The notes beneath the pieces are model-generated. The model saw nothing but the letters and a program-made list of their open reading frames with translations, was not told the DNA's origin and ran no database searches. A stretch of 64,000 nt of DNA from Micromonospora nigra (lineage in GTDB: Bacteria > Actinomycetota > Actinomycetes > Mycobacteriales > Micromonosporaceae), in assembly GCF_900091585.1 (NCBI RefSeq), contig NZ_FMHT01000003.1, positions 1,302,001 through 1,366,000 of the forward strand, given 5' to 3'. The position numbers and the translations under genes are program-made. How positions within the stretch are numbered: position 1 is the first letter of the stretch; each line of letters opens with the position of its first letter. Of the stretch, positions 47,210-54,295 are shown piece by piece.

Positions 47210-47755
47210 ATGTCGAGCCCTGTGGAGATCGTCGACTACCAGCCTGTCTGGGGCGCGGCCTTCGACGACCTGGGCGCCACGCTCCGCCAGGCGCTCGGCG
47301 ACGTCGCGCTTCGGATCGACCACATCGGTTCCACTGCGGTTCCCGGTCTGGCCGCCAAGCCCGTCATCGACATCCAGATCTCGGTACGGTCGTTGGAGCC
47401 GGTCGACGAGTTTCGAGGACCACTCGAAGGTCTGGGCTACGTCTACCGGGCCGACAATCCGGAGCGAACGAAGCGCTACTTCCGGGAGCCACCCGGACAT
47501 CGACGGACGCATGTCCACGTGCGGCAGCACGGCAGCTTCTCCCAGCAGTTCCCGCTGCTGTTCCGGGACTATCTGCGGTCCCATCCGAACGTGGCCGCCG
47601 AGTACGCCACGGTGAAGCGCCGATGTGCGCGACAGTTCCACCACGATCGGCAGGCGTACGTCGAGGCGAAGGACCCCTTCATCTGGACGACCATTCGGCA
47701 CGCCGACGCGTGGGCGCAGCAGGTCGGTTGGACGCCCGGCCCCAGCGACGCCTGA
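47210..47755 (+). CDS. GrpB-family (UPF0157) protein
   Basis: A 181-residue protein of the GrpB/UPF0157 family, which has a nucleotidyltransferase-like fold. The signature RIDHIGSTAVPGLAAKPVID (about residues 40-59) is clear, as are RTKRYFREPP and THVHVRQHGS, and FRDYLRSHPNVAAEYATVKR near the end. Function unknown; it may act on nucleotides or RNA. The ATG at 47210 was chosen. Its stop lies only four bases from the left attachment repeat of the AICE, so it is the last chromosomal gene on that side. Confidence 0.85.
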   Translation: MSSPVEIVDYQPVWGAAFDDLGATLRQALGDVALRIDHIGSTAVPGLAAKPVIDIQISVRSLEPVDEFRGPLEGLGYVYRADNPERTKRYFREPPGHRRTHVHVRQHGSFSQQFPLLFRDYLRSHPNVAAEYATVKRRCARQFHHDRQAYVEAKDPFIWTTIRHADAWAQQVGWTPGPSDA

Positions 47756-47758
47756 CCG

Positions 47759-47804
47759 GTGGTGGGCGCGGCAGGTTTCGAACCTGCGACCCCTCGCTTG
47801 TAAG
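47759..47804 (-). repeat. Left attachment site: displaced tRNA-Val 3' end
   Basis: These 46 bases are identical to 59799-59844. They contain the T-arm, the 3' acceptor strand with encoded CCA and the 3' side of the anticodon region of tRNA-Val, read on the minus strand, but not the 5' half. This is the original chromosomal tRNA end pushed away by integration. Confidence 0.93.
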
Positions 47805-47897
47805 TTCTGGGCGCTTCGTCCGGGCCGGTCCGCGCACGTCTCCTACGTGGAGAGTTGATCCGTCGTCGGCCCGGTTCGGCTCTCACTGTCCAGCCCT

Positions 47898-47927
47898 GTT
47901 GCTGTCAGCGTTGCTGTCGACAGCAAC
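47898..47927. promoter_or_regulatory. Left integrase/excisionase arm sites
   Basis: GTTGCTGTC occurs at 47898-47906 and 47910-47918, with an inverted copy GACAGCAAC at 47919-47927, which makes an 18-bp palindrome of the last two. The same motif pair with the same 12-bp period occurs inside the right end (59731). These are probable arm-type binding sites of the element's tyrosine integrase. The rest of 47805-47941 shows no gene. Confidence 0.65.
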
Positions 47928-47941
47928 AGGACCAACCGCTC

Positions 47942-48202
47942 CTACTCTGACCGCTCGGGTTGCGGAGGTGCGAATGGGTTGAACCTCTCTCGCCTCGCGT
48001 CCTCGACCTCCAGGTCTCTGCCAAGCACGGCTATTGCACACCGCTTCGAGCAGGTCACGGCGGCAAAGTTCGTCTGGACGACGTGGCTGCCATGCTGGTC
48101 GGCCGGGGCCAACGTCGTCTGTTGAACCTGGACCCAGGTCGACCAACGGCTCGTGTCCAACCACTGTGCCTCTGGGCAGTCCGGGTTTGCGCAGGTGGCC
48201 AT
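47942..48202 (-). CDS. Small Cys-rich (putative zinc-binding) AICE cargo protein
   Basis: An 86-residue protein with CANPDCPEAQW near the N-terminus and CSKRCAIAVLGRDLEVEDAR in the second half, giving four cysteines that could form a zinc site; the charged C-terminus ends PPQPERSE. No family was recognised, although CxxxxC...CSxxC zinc ribbons of this type occur in small actinobacterial mobile-element proteins. The ATG at 48202 follows a strong GGGAGGG. It is the leftmost gene of the element and divergent from the AT-rich cassette. Confidence 0.65.
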   Translation of the reverse strand: MATCANPDCPEAQWLDTSRWSTWVQVQQTTLAPADQHGSHVVQTNFAAVTCSKRCAIAVLGRDLEVEDARRERFNPFAPPQPERSE

Positions 48203-48381
48203 CTCAACCCTCCCTCGTGGTGGGCCAGAGCCTACCGTCGGCCCGCAGTCGCACCGCGCGCCGTCGACACCCACTGGTCCGCCAACATCCCGGGCTGGTC
48301 GGTGGAAGCGGGTAGCCCATAACCATCTATCCTGGATGAGGACCTAGCCGACGCCGTGAAGATGCGAAGCCAGGAGCAGGG

Positions 48382-48933
48382 GTGTCAACCAGGAATAACA
48401 AGAAGAGCACCCTACTTTCACTTGTGGAATCCGAAAAGCGTTACCAGATTATTATATCTTCGGTAGTCATTGTTGCCACCTTTGCCATTCCAGCACTACG
48501 GCCATCTATCCCGAAGTTGGCCGTCACGGGATTGCAAATTCTTGGAGCCATTGCGGGAGCCTATTTAGGTTCACTGTTCCAGCGAGATCGCACAAGAGTT
48601 GTAATCGCCAGCCATGTCCGACTCTCCGTGCGTCATCTATTGGACATTCTCAGCAACTTGCGGTCACTTACTATTCTTGCGGGCGATTTTCGAGCCCGAC
48701 TACAGGAAGAAGGATCCGCAAACGACAAACGCTTAATAGTAGCTCGCACTGAAGAATGGCTTGAGCGGATTGAAGATGACGCCCGAAAGCTCATCGGCTC
48801 GGTTGCCTCCTCAACTGAGAGCTGGAAGGACCTGAGTGAAGAGGCGTACCAGACCGAGGTGCAGGAATATGCACGTCGAGATGCGCGTCTCGGAACAAAC
48901 GGCGAGAAGGAGGAGCCCAGTGGAGAACACTGA
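48382..48933 (+). CDS. Membrane-anchored AICE cargo protein of unknown function
   Basis: A 183-residue protein starting with GTG at 48382. Two hydrophobic helices (about residues 22-40 and 46-66) are followed by about 115 cytoplasmic residues, largely helical, with many charged pairs (ARTEEWLERIEDDARKLIGS). The codons are far AT-richer than any neighbour (use of ATA, TTA, TCA and AGA-type codons), a sign of separate acquisition. The 3' end overlaps the next gene by 14 bp, giving a coupled two-gene unit. No homologue is recognised. Confidence 0.75.
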   Translation: MSTRNNKKSTLLSLVESEKRYQIIISSVVIVATFAIPALRPSIPKLAVTGLQILGAIAGAYLGSLFQRDRTRVVIASHVRLSVRHLLDILSNLRSLTILAGDFRARLQEEGSANDKRLIVARTEEWLERIEDDARKLIGSVASSTESWKDLSEEAYQTEVQEYARRDARLGTNGEKEEPSGEH

Positions 48934-49387
48934 AGAAACACGGATCACTGGCCGCGTGGCTCGGGTCGTGAGTATTCGAGATCTGATCATCAACCGAGGC
49001 CGACAACATGGAGTCGTTGAGGATCAGGTCTTCAAGGTCCTAGATGGCGACCCATACAAGGTCGAGGACCCAGAGACCGGACAGCTTCTCGGCGAGATCC
49101 GTCGCGTCAAAGTGCTCGTAAAAGTTAAAGAGGTTTCAGACCTCTTCTGCATTGCGCGAACTTACAGAACTCGACGAATCAATACGGGAGGAAGAGGTGC
49201 CACATTCAGCCTTGAAAAGATGTTCCAACCCCCCAAATATGAATATCTCGTAGAGACCCTTGAGCGCCATCCTCGCCAGAGGGAAGTAGATCCCGATAAG
49301 GCTCTGATAGAGGTTGGCGACCCTGTAGAATCTTTACTCTCCGACGAGAATGACGACGACATTGCCTCAATTGCCGTCTGGGAATAG
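48920..49387 (+). CDS. Beta-rich AICE cargo protein, partner of the membrane protein
   Basis: A 155-residue protein. Residues about 8-80 (GRVARVVSIRDLIINRGRQH followed by GV, DPETGQLLGEIRRVKVLVKV) have the look of a small beta-barrel with an INRG-x-x-x-GV loop, like domains seen in some bacterial surface or assembly proteins; this match is from memory and weak. The C-terminus is acidic (SDENDDDIASIAVWE). The GTG at 48920 follows AAGGAGG inside the upstream gene. AT-rich codon use matches its partner. Function unknown; accessory cargo such as defence is possible. Confidence 0.7.
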   Translation: MENTEETRITGRVARVVSIRDLIINRGRQHGVVEDQVFKVLDGDPYKVEDPETGQLLGEIRRVKVLVKVKEVSDLFCIARTYRTRRINTGGRGATFSLEKMFQPPKYEYLVETLERHPRQREVDPDKALIEVGDPVESLLSDENDDDIASIAVWE

Positions 49388-49954
49388 GCGACGAAGAGGC
49401 CCAACCGCCATCCCGTCTGCCGTCGACCCGCCCTCCTGGGGAGCGGGCCGCCGCCCGGCCCGCCATGTCAAGCGGACCTTGACGCACGTTCGGACGCTGG
49501 CGGGTCGGGCGGTGGTCTGCTCGGCTTGCCCGGGTCGATGGCAGGCGGGGTGGCCTACCGCACCCACCCACGGACCGCAAGCCGCCGACGAACCCCCGGC
49601 CATCCTGGAGCCGGAGCGCCCCCGCCGGAGGCGCAGTAACCGCAACCCCGCCGCTCACCCGGCAGCCGCCGACAGACCCGACGTGCGCTCCCCCACGCCG
49701 CGCGGACTGCTAGGCCGCGCGGCCCGGCCGGCTGCCGGCCCACCACCCCACCGGACAACGGCCTGTCGTCATCCGGCGGCCCACCGGGCTACCCGCCCTC
49801 CGCGCCAGCCGCCGGGCGTGTTGCGTGGCCGGAGTCGGAGCGCCAGCGGAGCGACGGACACGCGCCCAGGCGGCGGCGCGTGCGGCCCGTTCAGGGCCGC
49901 CTTGAAGACGTACAGAAACTTTGAACCACTTCGCCGGCAGTCGGCCGCCCGGCC
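49388..49954. other. Large non-coding stretch within the AICE
   Basis: About 570 GC-rich bases between convergent transcription units. Open frames occur on both strands but have Pro/Arg-rich, unconvincing translations and no ribosome binding sites. Seen: a GC hairpin at 49443-49463, and an imperfect 16-bp direct repeat (AGCCGCCGAC followed by two variable bases and ACCC) at 49580 and 49664. A transfer or replication locus such as clt is possible here, but nothing proves it. Confidence 0.5.
49443..49463 (+). terminator. GC hairpin downstream of the AT-rich cassette
   Basis: GCGGGCCG and CGGCCCGC form an 8-bp perfect stem with a 5-nt loop, 55 bp after the stop of the cassette's second gene. 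It is a candidate terminator without a U-tract. Confidence 0.5.
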
Positions 49955-50497
49955 TTACTCCGGGGCGGTCAAGCTGCCCCGGACCGCCTGGTCGATCAGC
50001 TTGGCGGCTCTGTCCGGGCAAGTCTCGGACGTGTCGATGGTGAGGTCGGCGGCCCCGATTGCTTCTGTCTGGTCCCAGGCTTGAAGACGTTCCGCCGTGT
50101 CGCCGGTCTGCCGTTGCGCTATGCGCGCTGCCGCCACGTCTCGGGGGCACGTGAGGGCAACGACGGTCCATTGCGCGTCGGGGAATGCCTCGCGTACAGC
50201 GTCAACCGCGTCGACTTGGCCGAGGTGCACTACGGGGATGCCATCGTGGAGCTGCCGACGCAGGCCGTGGTCATCGACGACGTAGACGGCCCCATACCGT
50301 CGGTTCTCCCACACCACCTCGCCAGCGGCTCGTAACGCCGCCAATTCTGGGGCGGTGGTCATCCGGTAGCCCGTCGTGCGGCCGGACCCGACCTTGAGGC
50401 GCTGGAACTGCTGGTATCGGTTGTCGAGCCGGTGTAGCCCTGCGGTGACGGTGTCTTTGCCCGATGCTGGCGGGCCGTAGAGGATGACGCCCCGCAT
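49955..50497 (-). CDS. P-loop kinase (guanylate-kinase/AAA_33-like)
   Basis: A 180-residue P-loop NTPase. Walker A is VILYGPPASGKDTVTAGL (about residues 4-21). Downstream YRMTTAPELAALRAAGEVVW and ENRRYGAVYVVDD resemble the substrate region of guanylate-kinase-like folds, and ALTCPRDVAAARIAQRQTGD contains arginines of a lid. It is probably a nucleotide or small-molecule kinase; the substrate is unknown. Its start overlaps the stop of the GntR-kinase gene by one base (TGATG). Encoded divergently from the transfer operon. Confidence 0.75.
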   Translation of the reverse strand: MRGVILYGPPASGKDTVTAGLHRLDNRYQQFQRLKVGSGRTTGYRMTTAPELAALRAAGEVVWENRRYGAVYVVDDHGLRRQLHDGIPVVHLGQVDAVDAVREAFPDAQWTVVALTCPRDVAAARIAQRQTGDTAERLQAWDQTEAIGAADLTIDTSETCPDRAAKLIDQAVRGSLTAPE

Positions 50498-51351
50498 CAG
50501 TCGAGTTCCAGCCCCATCAACGACTTCACGAGCGCTTCCGCCTGGTGCTGGAGCGGCTTGGCTGAGGTGCAGTTGTTGATGACGACGTGCTCAACCAACG
50601 GACGAAAGTCGGTGTCGATGCGTCCGAGGTAGCCAGTCCAGTCAGCAAGCTTGGCCGAATCTCGGGCCGCCCCTCGCTTACGGATGTAGAGGTTCATCGT
50701 GTCGGGGTCGCAGTACACCCACACGACACTCACCGACGCGCCCATGTCCGTGAACCGGGCGTTGGTCCGGCTCAACCACTGTGGGTCCTGGAACTCCGCG
50801 ATGAACGGGGCAGTCACGATGGCACTGTTGCCGCACTGCACGTTCTCTTCCGCCGCACTGCTCAACGCCTCGTACTCACGGGGTCGAACAACCTCCAAGT
50901 AGGTCTTCGACTCCCGGTCATGAGGTGAGAGTCCAAGGATCTCTAGCGCCACCTCGACGACGGGGCGCGTCAAGGTGTCCTTGTCGAGCATCGGCCAGCC
51001 CGTAGCTCGTGCCAGGATCCGCCCCAACTCGGTCTTGCCACTGCCTGGGTATCCGCCGACAAGAACCACACGAGGTTTCGGCAGACGCACCGGGCTGCGC
51101 CGTTCCTGGTTCGGCACTCGCACTACGCGCTTCGAGCGGGACTTGCTCTCGATGAACCCTTCCGCCTCTAGCACCTTCATCGCTTCCGTGATGGTGAACG
51201 AGCTCGTGTCCCACTCGGCGGCCAGCTCTCGGCTGGACGGGAGGACGTCACCGTCTCGGCGGACCCCTGCGGCAATCTCGTTGCGGATGTGCCGGGCAAT
51301 CTGCTGGTACATGGACTCACCCCGGGTCAACCGGGGTCGGGGCGATGACAT
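50497..51351 (-). CDS. GntR-type DNA-binding domain fused to a P-loop kinase
   Basis: A 284-residue fusion. Residues about 8-75 form a GntR winged helix (SMYQQIARHIRNEIAAGVRR, LPSSRELAAEWDTSSFTITE, AMKVLEAEGFIESK). From about residue 90 a P-loop domain follows: VVLVGGYPGSGKTELGRILA is Walker A, and VVWVYCDPDTMNLYIRKRGA is the lid/second-substrate region typical of AAA_33/zeta-toxin-like kinases. GntR proteins such as KorSA repress transfer genes in related elements. ATG 51351 with GAGG upstream was preferred to GTG 51363. It lies back to back with the transfer operon. Confidence 0.82.
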   Translation of the reverse strand: MSSPRPRLTRGESMYQQIARHIRNEIAAGVRRDGDVLPSSRELAAEWDTSSFTITEAMKVLEAEGFIESKSRSKRVVRVPNQERRSPVRLPKPRVVLVGGYPGSGKTELGRILARATGWPMLDKDTLTRPVVEVALEILGLSPHDRESKTYLEVVRPREYEALSSAAEENVQCGNSAIVTAPFIAEFQDPQWLSRTNARFTDMGASVSVVWVYCDPDTMNLYIRKRGAARDSAKLADWTGYLGRIDTDFRPLVEHVVINNCTSAKPLQHQAEALVKSLMGLELD

Positions 51352-51378
51352 GGGCATCCTCACGGTAGGCGCATCCAG

Positions 51379-51494
51379 CTACCAGATCCTACCAGTTAGC
51401 TAACAGCCGCCACGCCTAGTAACGGCACGTCAGAGGCCCGTCTCAGATCGTAGACGCCTCACAGTTGCTATGGATGCCTACCAACTGCTAGCGT
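51379..51494. promoter_or_regulatory. Divergent promoter/operator region of the AICE
   Basis: CTACCA occurs three times (51379, 51389, 51478). A perfect palindrome, GTTAGCTAAC, lies at 51395-51404, and TTGCTA-18 bp-TAGCGT at 51465-51494 could be a promoter for the transfer operon. The third CTACCA falls between the presumed -35 and -10. These are candidate binding sites for the GntR-kinase protein. Confidence 0.5.
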
Positions 51495-51552
51495 CAGCAC
51501 ATCGAGCAGACGTCCATAGGGGACGCGCTCTACTAGAAGGAAGGACACAGCC

Positions 51553-51870
51553 TTGAAGCTGTACGTGGACACCCAGAGCAAGCAGGTTCAGGTGACGAAG
51601 GACCCGGAGCCGAAGAACGACCAGAACGGCAATCAGCGGTCGGAGAAGAACACTGGCCGGCTCATGTGGTCCACCCAGGTCTTCGTACTCGACGAGACCG
51701 GCGGCGAGATCATCACCATCACCACGGCGGGAGAGAAGCCGGGCGTGACGGTGGGACAGCTCGTCGCTGTCGAGCAGTTGGAGGCCATCCCGTGGGCGAC
51801 CAACGGGCGTAACGGCGTCGCGTTCCGCGCCATCTCGCTGAAGCCGAAGGCTGGTTCGGCGGCAAAGTAG
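51553..51870 (+). CDS. Small conserved AICE protein, first gene of the transfer operon
   Basis: A 105-residue protein starting with TTG at 51553 (ribosome binding site AAGGAAGGA). The sequence (MKLYVDTQSKQVQVTKDPEP, then MWSTQVFVLDETGGEIITIT and VAFRAISLKPKAGS) suggests a small beta-barrel such as an OB-like fold, but this is only a guess. Comparable small proteins are, as I recall, encoded at this spot in many Streptomyces and Micromonospora AICEs. It is separated from the following membrane gene by 240 bp holding two stem-loops. Confidence 0.7.
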   Translation: MKLYVDTQSKQVQVTKDPEPKNDQNGNQRSEKNTGRLMWSTQVFVLDETGGEIITITTAGEKPGVTVGQLVAVEQLEAIPWATNGRNGVAFRAISLKPKAGSAAK

Positions 51871-51954
51871 GTTCCTCGCTCACCGTGCTGTGTGAAGCCT
51901 CTGGTGTCTGATGCACGAAGCGGCCTGATGGTCCGCTGATCTGAGTTCCCAGGT

Positions 51955-51985
51955 CCGGGAGTGGTTCCGACTCCTACATTCCCGG
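51955..51985 (+). other. Intercistronic stem-loop 1 (loop with TCCGACTCCTACAT)
   Basis: CCGGGA (51955-51960) pairs with TCCCGG (51980-51985) around a 19-nt loop containing TCCGACTCCTACAT (51966-51979). An alternative pairing of GGAGT with ACTCC is possible. The same 14 bases recur in the next stem-loop's loop. Confidence 0.6.
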
Positions 51986-52031
51986 CCCGTCATCACCTGT
52001 GGTGGTGGCATCCCCCGTAAGAGAGCTGGCG

Positions 52032-52066
52032 CGGGGTCGGTCCGACTCCTACATCTGCCGACCCCG
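52032..52066 (+). other. Intercistronic stem-loop 2 (same loop sequence)
   Basis: CGGGGTCGG (52032-52040) pairs with CCGACCCCG (52058-52066), a 9-bp perfect stem with a 17-nt loop whose first 14 bases, TCCGACTCCTACAT (52041-52054), are identical to the loop of the stem-loop 75 nt upstream. It ends 34 nt before the ribosome binding site of the following membrane gene. Confidence 0.7.
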
Positions 52067-52112
52067 TGCCCTCCAACCCATCCAGCCCAACTCGCGATTG
52101 GGAGGACGTGTC

Positions 52113-53051
52113 GTGTCCAAGTCTAGCCCTCGCCGCCCCTTCGGGCGGAAGTCCAACGGCACCATCACAGTCATCGAGGCCAAGGTCCACCGTTCCTCGG
52201 CCCGCAACGCCCGGTTGGCGTTCATTCTGACGGCGGTCATCGTCGGTCTCCTCGCGGCCGTGGTGGCCGTTTCCTACATGCACCCGATCCTTGCCCTGTT
52301 CGTCGGTGTCCTGGTCGGCGTTCCCCTGGGCGGGCTCGTGTGGGTGCTGGTGCGGATCTGGCCGGTGCTGCGGCTGCTGTGGTGGTGGACCCCGGAAATC
52401 GGGATCACCACACTCCTCGGCGCGGGCTGGGTACAGCTCGCCAACCACACCCCCGCCCTGGTGACCCTCGCGGTCGTGGCCCTGGTCGTCGGTGTCCCCG
52501 CCGCCGTTCCGGTATCGCGTCACCAGGTGGTGGCGTGGACGTGGTGCCTGATCGTGCGCCACCGGCTGCGCGTGTGTTTCGCGCAGTTCATCATCGCCAA
52601 CCAGTCCGGCAGCCTGCCGCTGATCCTGTGGGCCAAGCCGACCCCGGTCGGTGAACGGGTCTGGGTCTACCTGCGGCCTGGTCTGTCCCTGGCTGACCTG
52701 GAAGGTCGTCTCGACCGCATCGCGGTCGCCTGCCACGCCTCTACCGTCCTGGTCGAGCGGGCCTCTGACGGCAACGCCGCCTATCTGCGGTTCGACATCA
52801 AACGCCGTGAGGTGCTCACCGCGACGGTGGGCTCTCCGCTGGTCGACGTCATCACCGGCGACGCCCCGGCCACCGACCGGCCTCAACCGGTCGTGCCGAC
52901 GGCTCTGGACCTGCCCGACGTCGACGCACCCACCATCACCCTGCCCTCCCAGGGCAAGCCGGCCGCGAAGACGCCGGCCACCACCGCCAACGGCAGCAAG
53001 CCCGCGGCGACGTCCTCGGCTGTCGAGGACGACGTCTCCGACTGGATCTGA
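52113..53051 (+). CDS. AICE membrane protein preceding the translocase
   Basis: A 312-residue protein starting with GTG at 52113 after GGGAGG. Four hydrophobic segments are visible: LAFILTAVIVGLLAAVVAVS, PILALFVGVLVGVPLGGLVW, ITTLLGAGWVQLANHTPALV and ALVTLAVVALVVGVPAAVPV. A soluble domain follows (about residues 150-265), then a low-complexity tail rich in Thr, Pro, Ala and Lys (KPAAKTPATTANGSKPAATS) ending DDVSDWI. The position directly upstream of an FtsK-like gene is that of transfer/spread (Spd-like) membrane partners; its exact role is unknown. Confidence 0.75.
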   Translation: MSKSSPRRPFGRKSNGTITVIEAKVHRSSARNARLAFILTAVIVGLLAAVVAVSYMHPILALFVGVLVGVPLGGLVWVLVRIWPVLRLLWWWTPEIGITTLLGAGWVQLANHTPALVTLAVVALVVGVPAAVPVSRHQVVAWTWCLIVRHRLRVCFAQFIIANQSGSLPLILWAKPTPVGERVWVYLRPGLSLADLEGRLDRIAVACHASTVLVERASDGNAAYLRFDIKRREVLTATVGSPLVDVITGDAPATDRPQPVVPTALDLPDVDAPTITLPSQGKPAAKTPATTANGSKPAATSSAVEDDVSDWI

Positions 53052-53068
53052 CCCACGCCCAACCCGGA

Positions 53069-53107
53069 CGCGAGGAGCCCTGCGGCTCATTCGTGTGGCT
53101 CCTCGCG
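53069..53107 (+). other. Intercistronic stem-loop 3 upstream of the translocase gene
   Basis: CGCGAGGAGCC (53069-53079) and GGCTCCTCGCG (53097-53107) form an 11-bp perfect stem with a 17-nt loop, in the 83-bp gap before the translocase start. It could attenuate transcription or protect mRNA ends. Confidence 0.7.
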
Positions 53108-53134
53108 CCCATCACTGCCCAAGGAAGGCACACC

Positions 53135-54004
53135 ATGACCACCACGGCACCCGCCCCGACCGCCGGCATTCCGGTGGGGCCTGGCCTGTCCATGTTCGAC
53201 CCCATCTTCGTCGGCATCGACGAGTTCGGTCAGCCTGTCTACATCACCCTGGCCTACCGCAACCTCCTCGCCGGCGGTGAACCCGGCGGAGGCAAATCCG
53301 GCCTACTCAACTGCATCGCGGCCCACGCCGCCCTGTCCGTCGATTCCCGCCTCGTGCTGCTCGACGGCAAGCTCGTCGAACTCGGCCAGTGGGAAGACAG
53401 CGCCGACGCCTTCATCGGCCCCGACATCACCGCCGCCCTCGACGTCCTGCGACGCCTCCAGCAGGTGATGAACAACCGGTACGCCTGGCTGCGCGCCCAC
53501 GGCCGCCGCAAAGTCACCGCCCTCGACAACCTGTCGGTCATCACCGTCCTCGTCGACGAAATCGCCTTCTACTCCGCCACCATCGGCAGCAAGCAGGAAC
53601 AAGAAGAGTTCGTCGCACTCCTACGCGACCTGGTCGCCCGTGGCCGGGCCGCCGGCATCCCCGTCGTCGCCGCCACCCAGCGGCCCTCATTCGACATCAT
53701 CCCCACCAGCCTGCGGGACCTGTTCGGCTACCGCGCCGCGTTCCGCTGCACCACCCCCAACAGCTCCAACATCGTCCTCGGTCACGGCTGGGCCGAACAG
53801 GGCTACTCCGCCACCGACATCGCCCCCACCAACCAGGGCGCGGCCTACCTCATCGCCGAAGGCGGCATCCCCCGCCGCATCAAGGTCGCCTACCTCAACG
53901 ACAGCCAGATCGCCGGCATCGCCGACTACGCCGCCTGGATCCGCCGACCCGGCACCCTCACCACCCCGACCGACACCACCGGCGAGTGGGAGATGGCGGC
54001 ATGA
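53135..54004 (+). CDS. FtsK/SpoIIIE-type DNA translocase (TraB/TraSA-like transfer protein)
   Basis: A 289-residue AAA+ motor. Walker A is LLAGGEPGGGKSGLLNCIAA (about residues 43-62), Walker B ITVLVDEIAFYS (about 135-146), and the FtsK sensor region GIPVVAATQRPSFDIIPTSL with RAAFRCTTPNSSNIVLG follows. In AICEs one such hexameric translocase moves double-stranded DNA between mycelia; a separate N-terminal membrane domain is missing here, so the membrane protein encoded upstream may supply the anchor (inference). The ATG at 53135 follows AAGGAAGG. Confidence 0.9.
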   Translation: MTTTAPAPTAGIPVGPGLSMFDPIFVGIDEFGQPVYITLAYRNLLAGGEPGGGKSGLLNCIAAHAALSVDSRLVLLDGKLVELGQWEDSADAFIGPDITAALDVLRRLQQVMNNRYAWLRAHGRRKVTALDNLSVITVLVDEIAFYSATIGSKQEQEEFVALLRDLVARGRAAGIPVVAATQRPSFDIIPTSLRDLFGYRAAFRCTTPNSSNIVLGHGWAEQGYSATDIAPTNQGAAYLIAEGGIPRRIKVAYLNDSQIAGIADYAAWIRRPGTLTTPTDTTGEWEMAA

Positions 54005-54210
54005 CCACCCGCAAACGCGCCCAGGCACGCGCCAACAACCAACGGGCCGCCCAGTACACCGAAATGTGGATCGTCGGCCCCCCTGAAGACCTGGCCGTGA
54101 TGCTCCACGCCGCCGCCCAGACGGGCCGGCTCGTCTACGTCTCCGCACCCCACCAGATGGGCGGAGACGACACCCGCCACCGCCGCTACCTGCGGCTGCG
54201 CTCCACCTGA
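54001..54210 (+). CDS. Small AICE protein
   Basis: A 69-residue basic protein starting MTTRKRAQARANNQRAAQYT, whose ATG overlaps the translocase stop by four bases (ATGA). The middle part (MWIVGPPEDLAVMLHAAAQT) looks like a small alpha/beta fold. No family was recognised. The tight overlap supports it as a real gene of the transfer operon. Confidence 0.65.
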   Translation: MTTRKRAQARANNQRAAQYTEMWIVGPPEDLAVMLHAAAQTGRLVYVSAPHQMGGDDTRHRRYLRLRST

Positions 54211-54215
54211 TCGGC

Positions 54216-54259
54216 CGACAGGACCAGGTCACCGCCTGCCAGCAGAGCTGGTCCTGCCG
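54216..54259 (+). other. Intercistronic stem-loop 4
   Basis: CAGGACCAG (54219-54227) and CTGGTCCTG (54248-54256) form a perfect 9-bp stem, extendable by two pairs after one mismatch, with a 20-nt loop. It lies between the small ORF and the DUF6197-like gene. Confidence 0.6.
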
Positions 54260-54295
54260 ACCTCCCACCAGCCCTACCGAAAGGACGTGGCTGCC

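Noticed and set aside
47759..47804. A second tRNA gene at the left end of the element
   Set aside because: Only the 3' portion is present; the D-arm and 5' acceptor strand are missing, so it is an attachment-site remnant.
49350..50084. 244-codon plus-strand frame in the AICE gap
   Set aside because: Its start lies inside the preceding gene, its translation is Pro/Arg/Ala-rich, and its end overlaps the P-loop kinase gene on the other strand.
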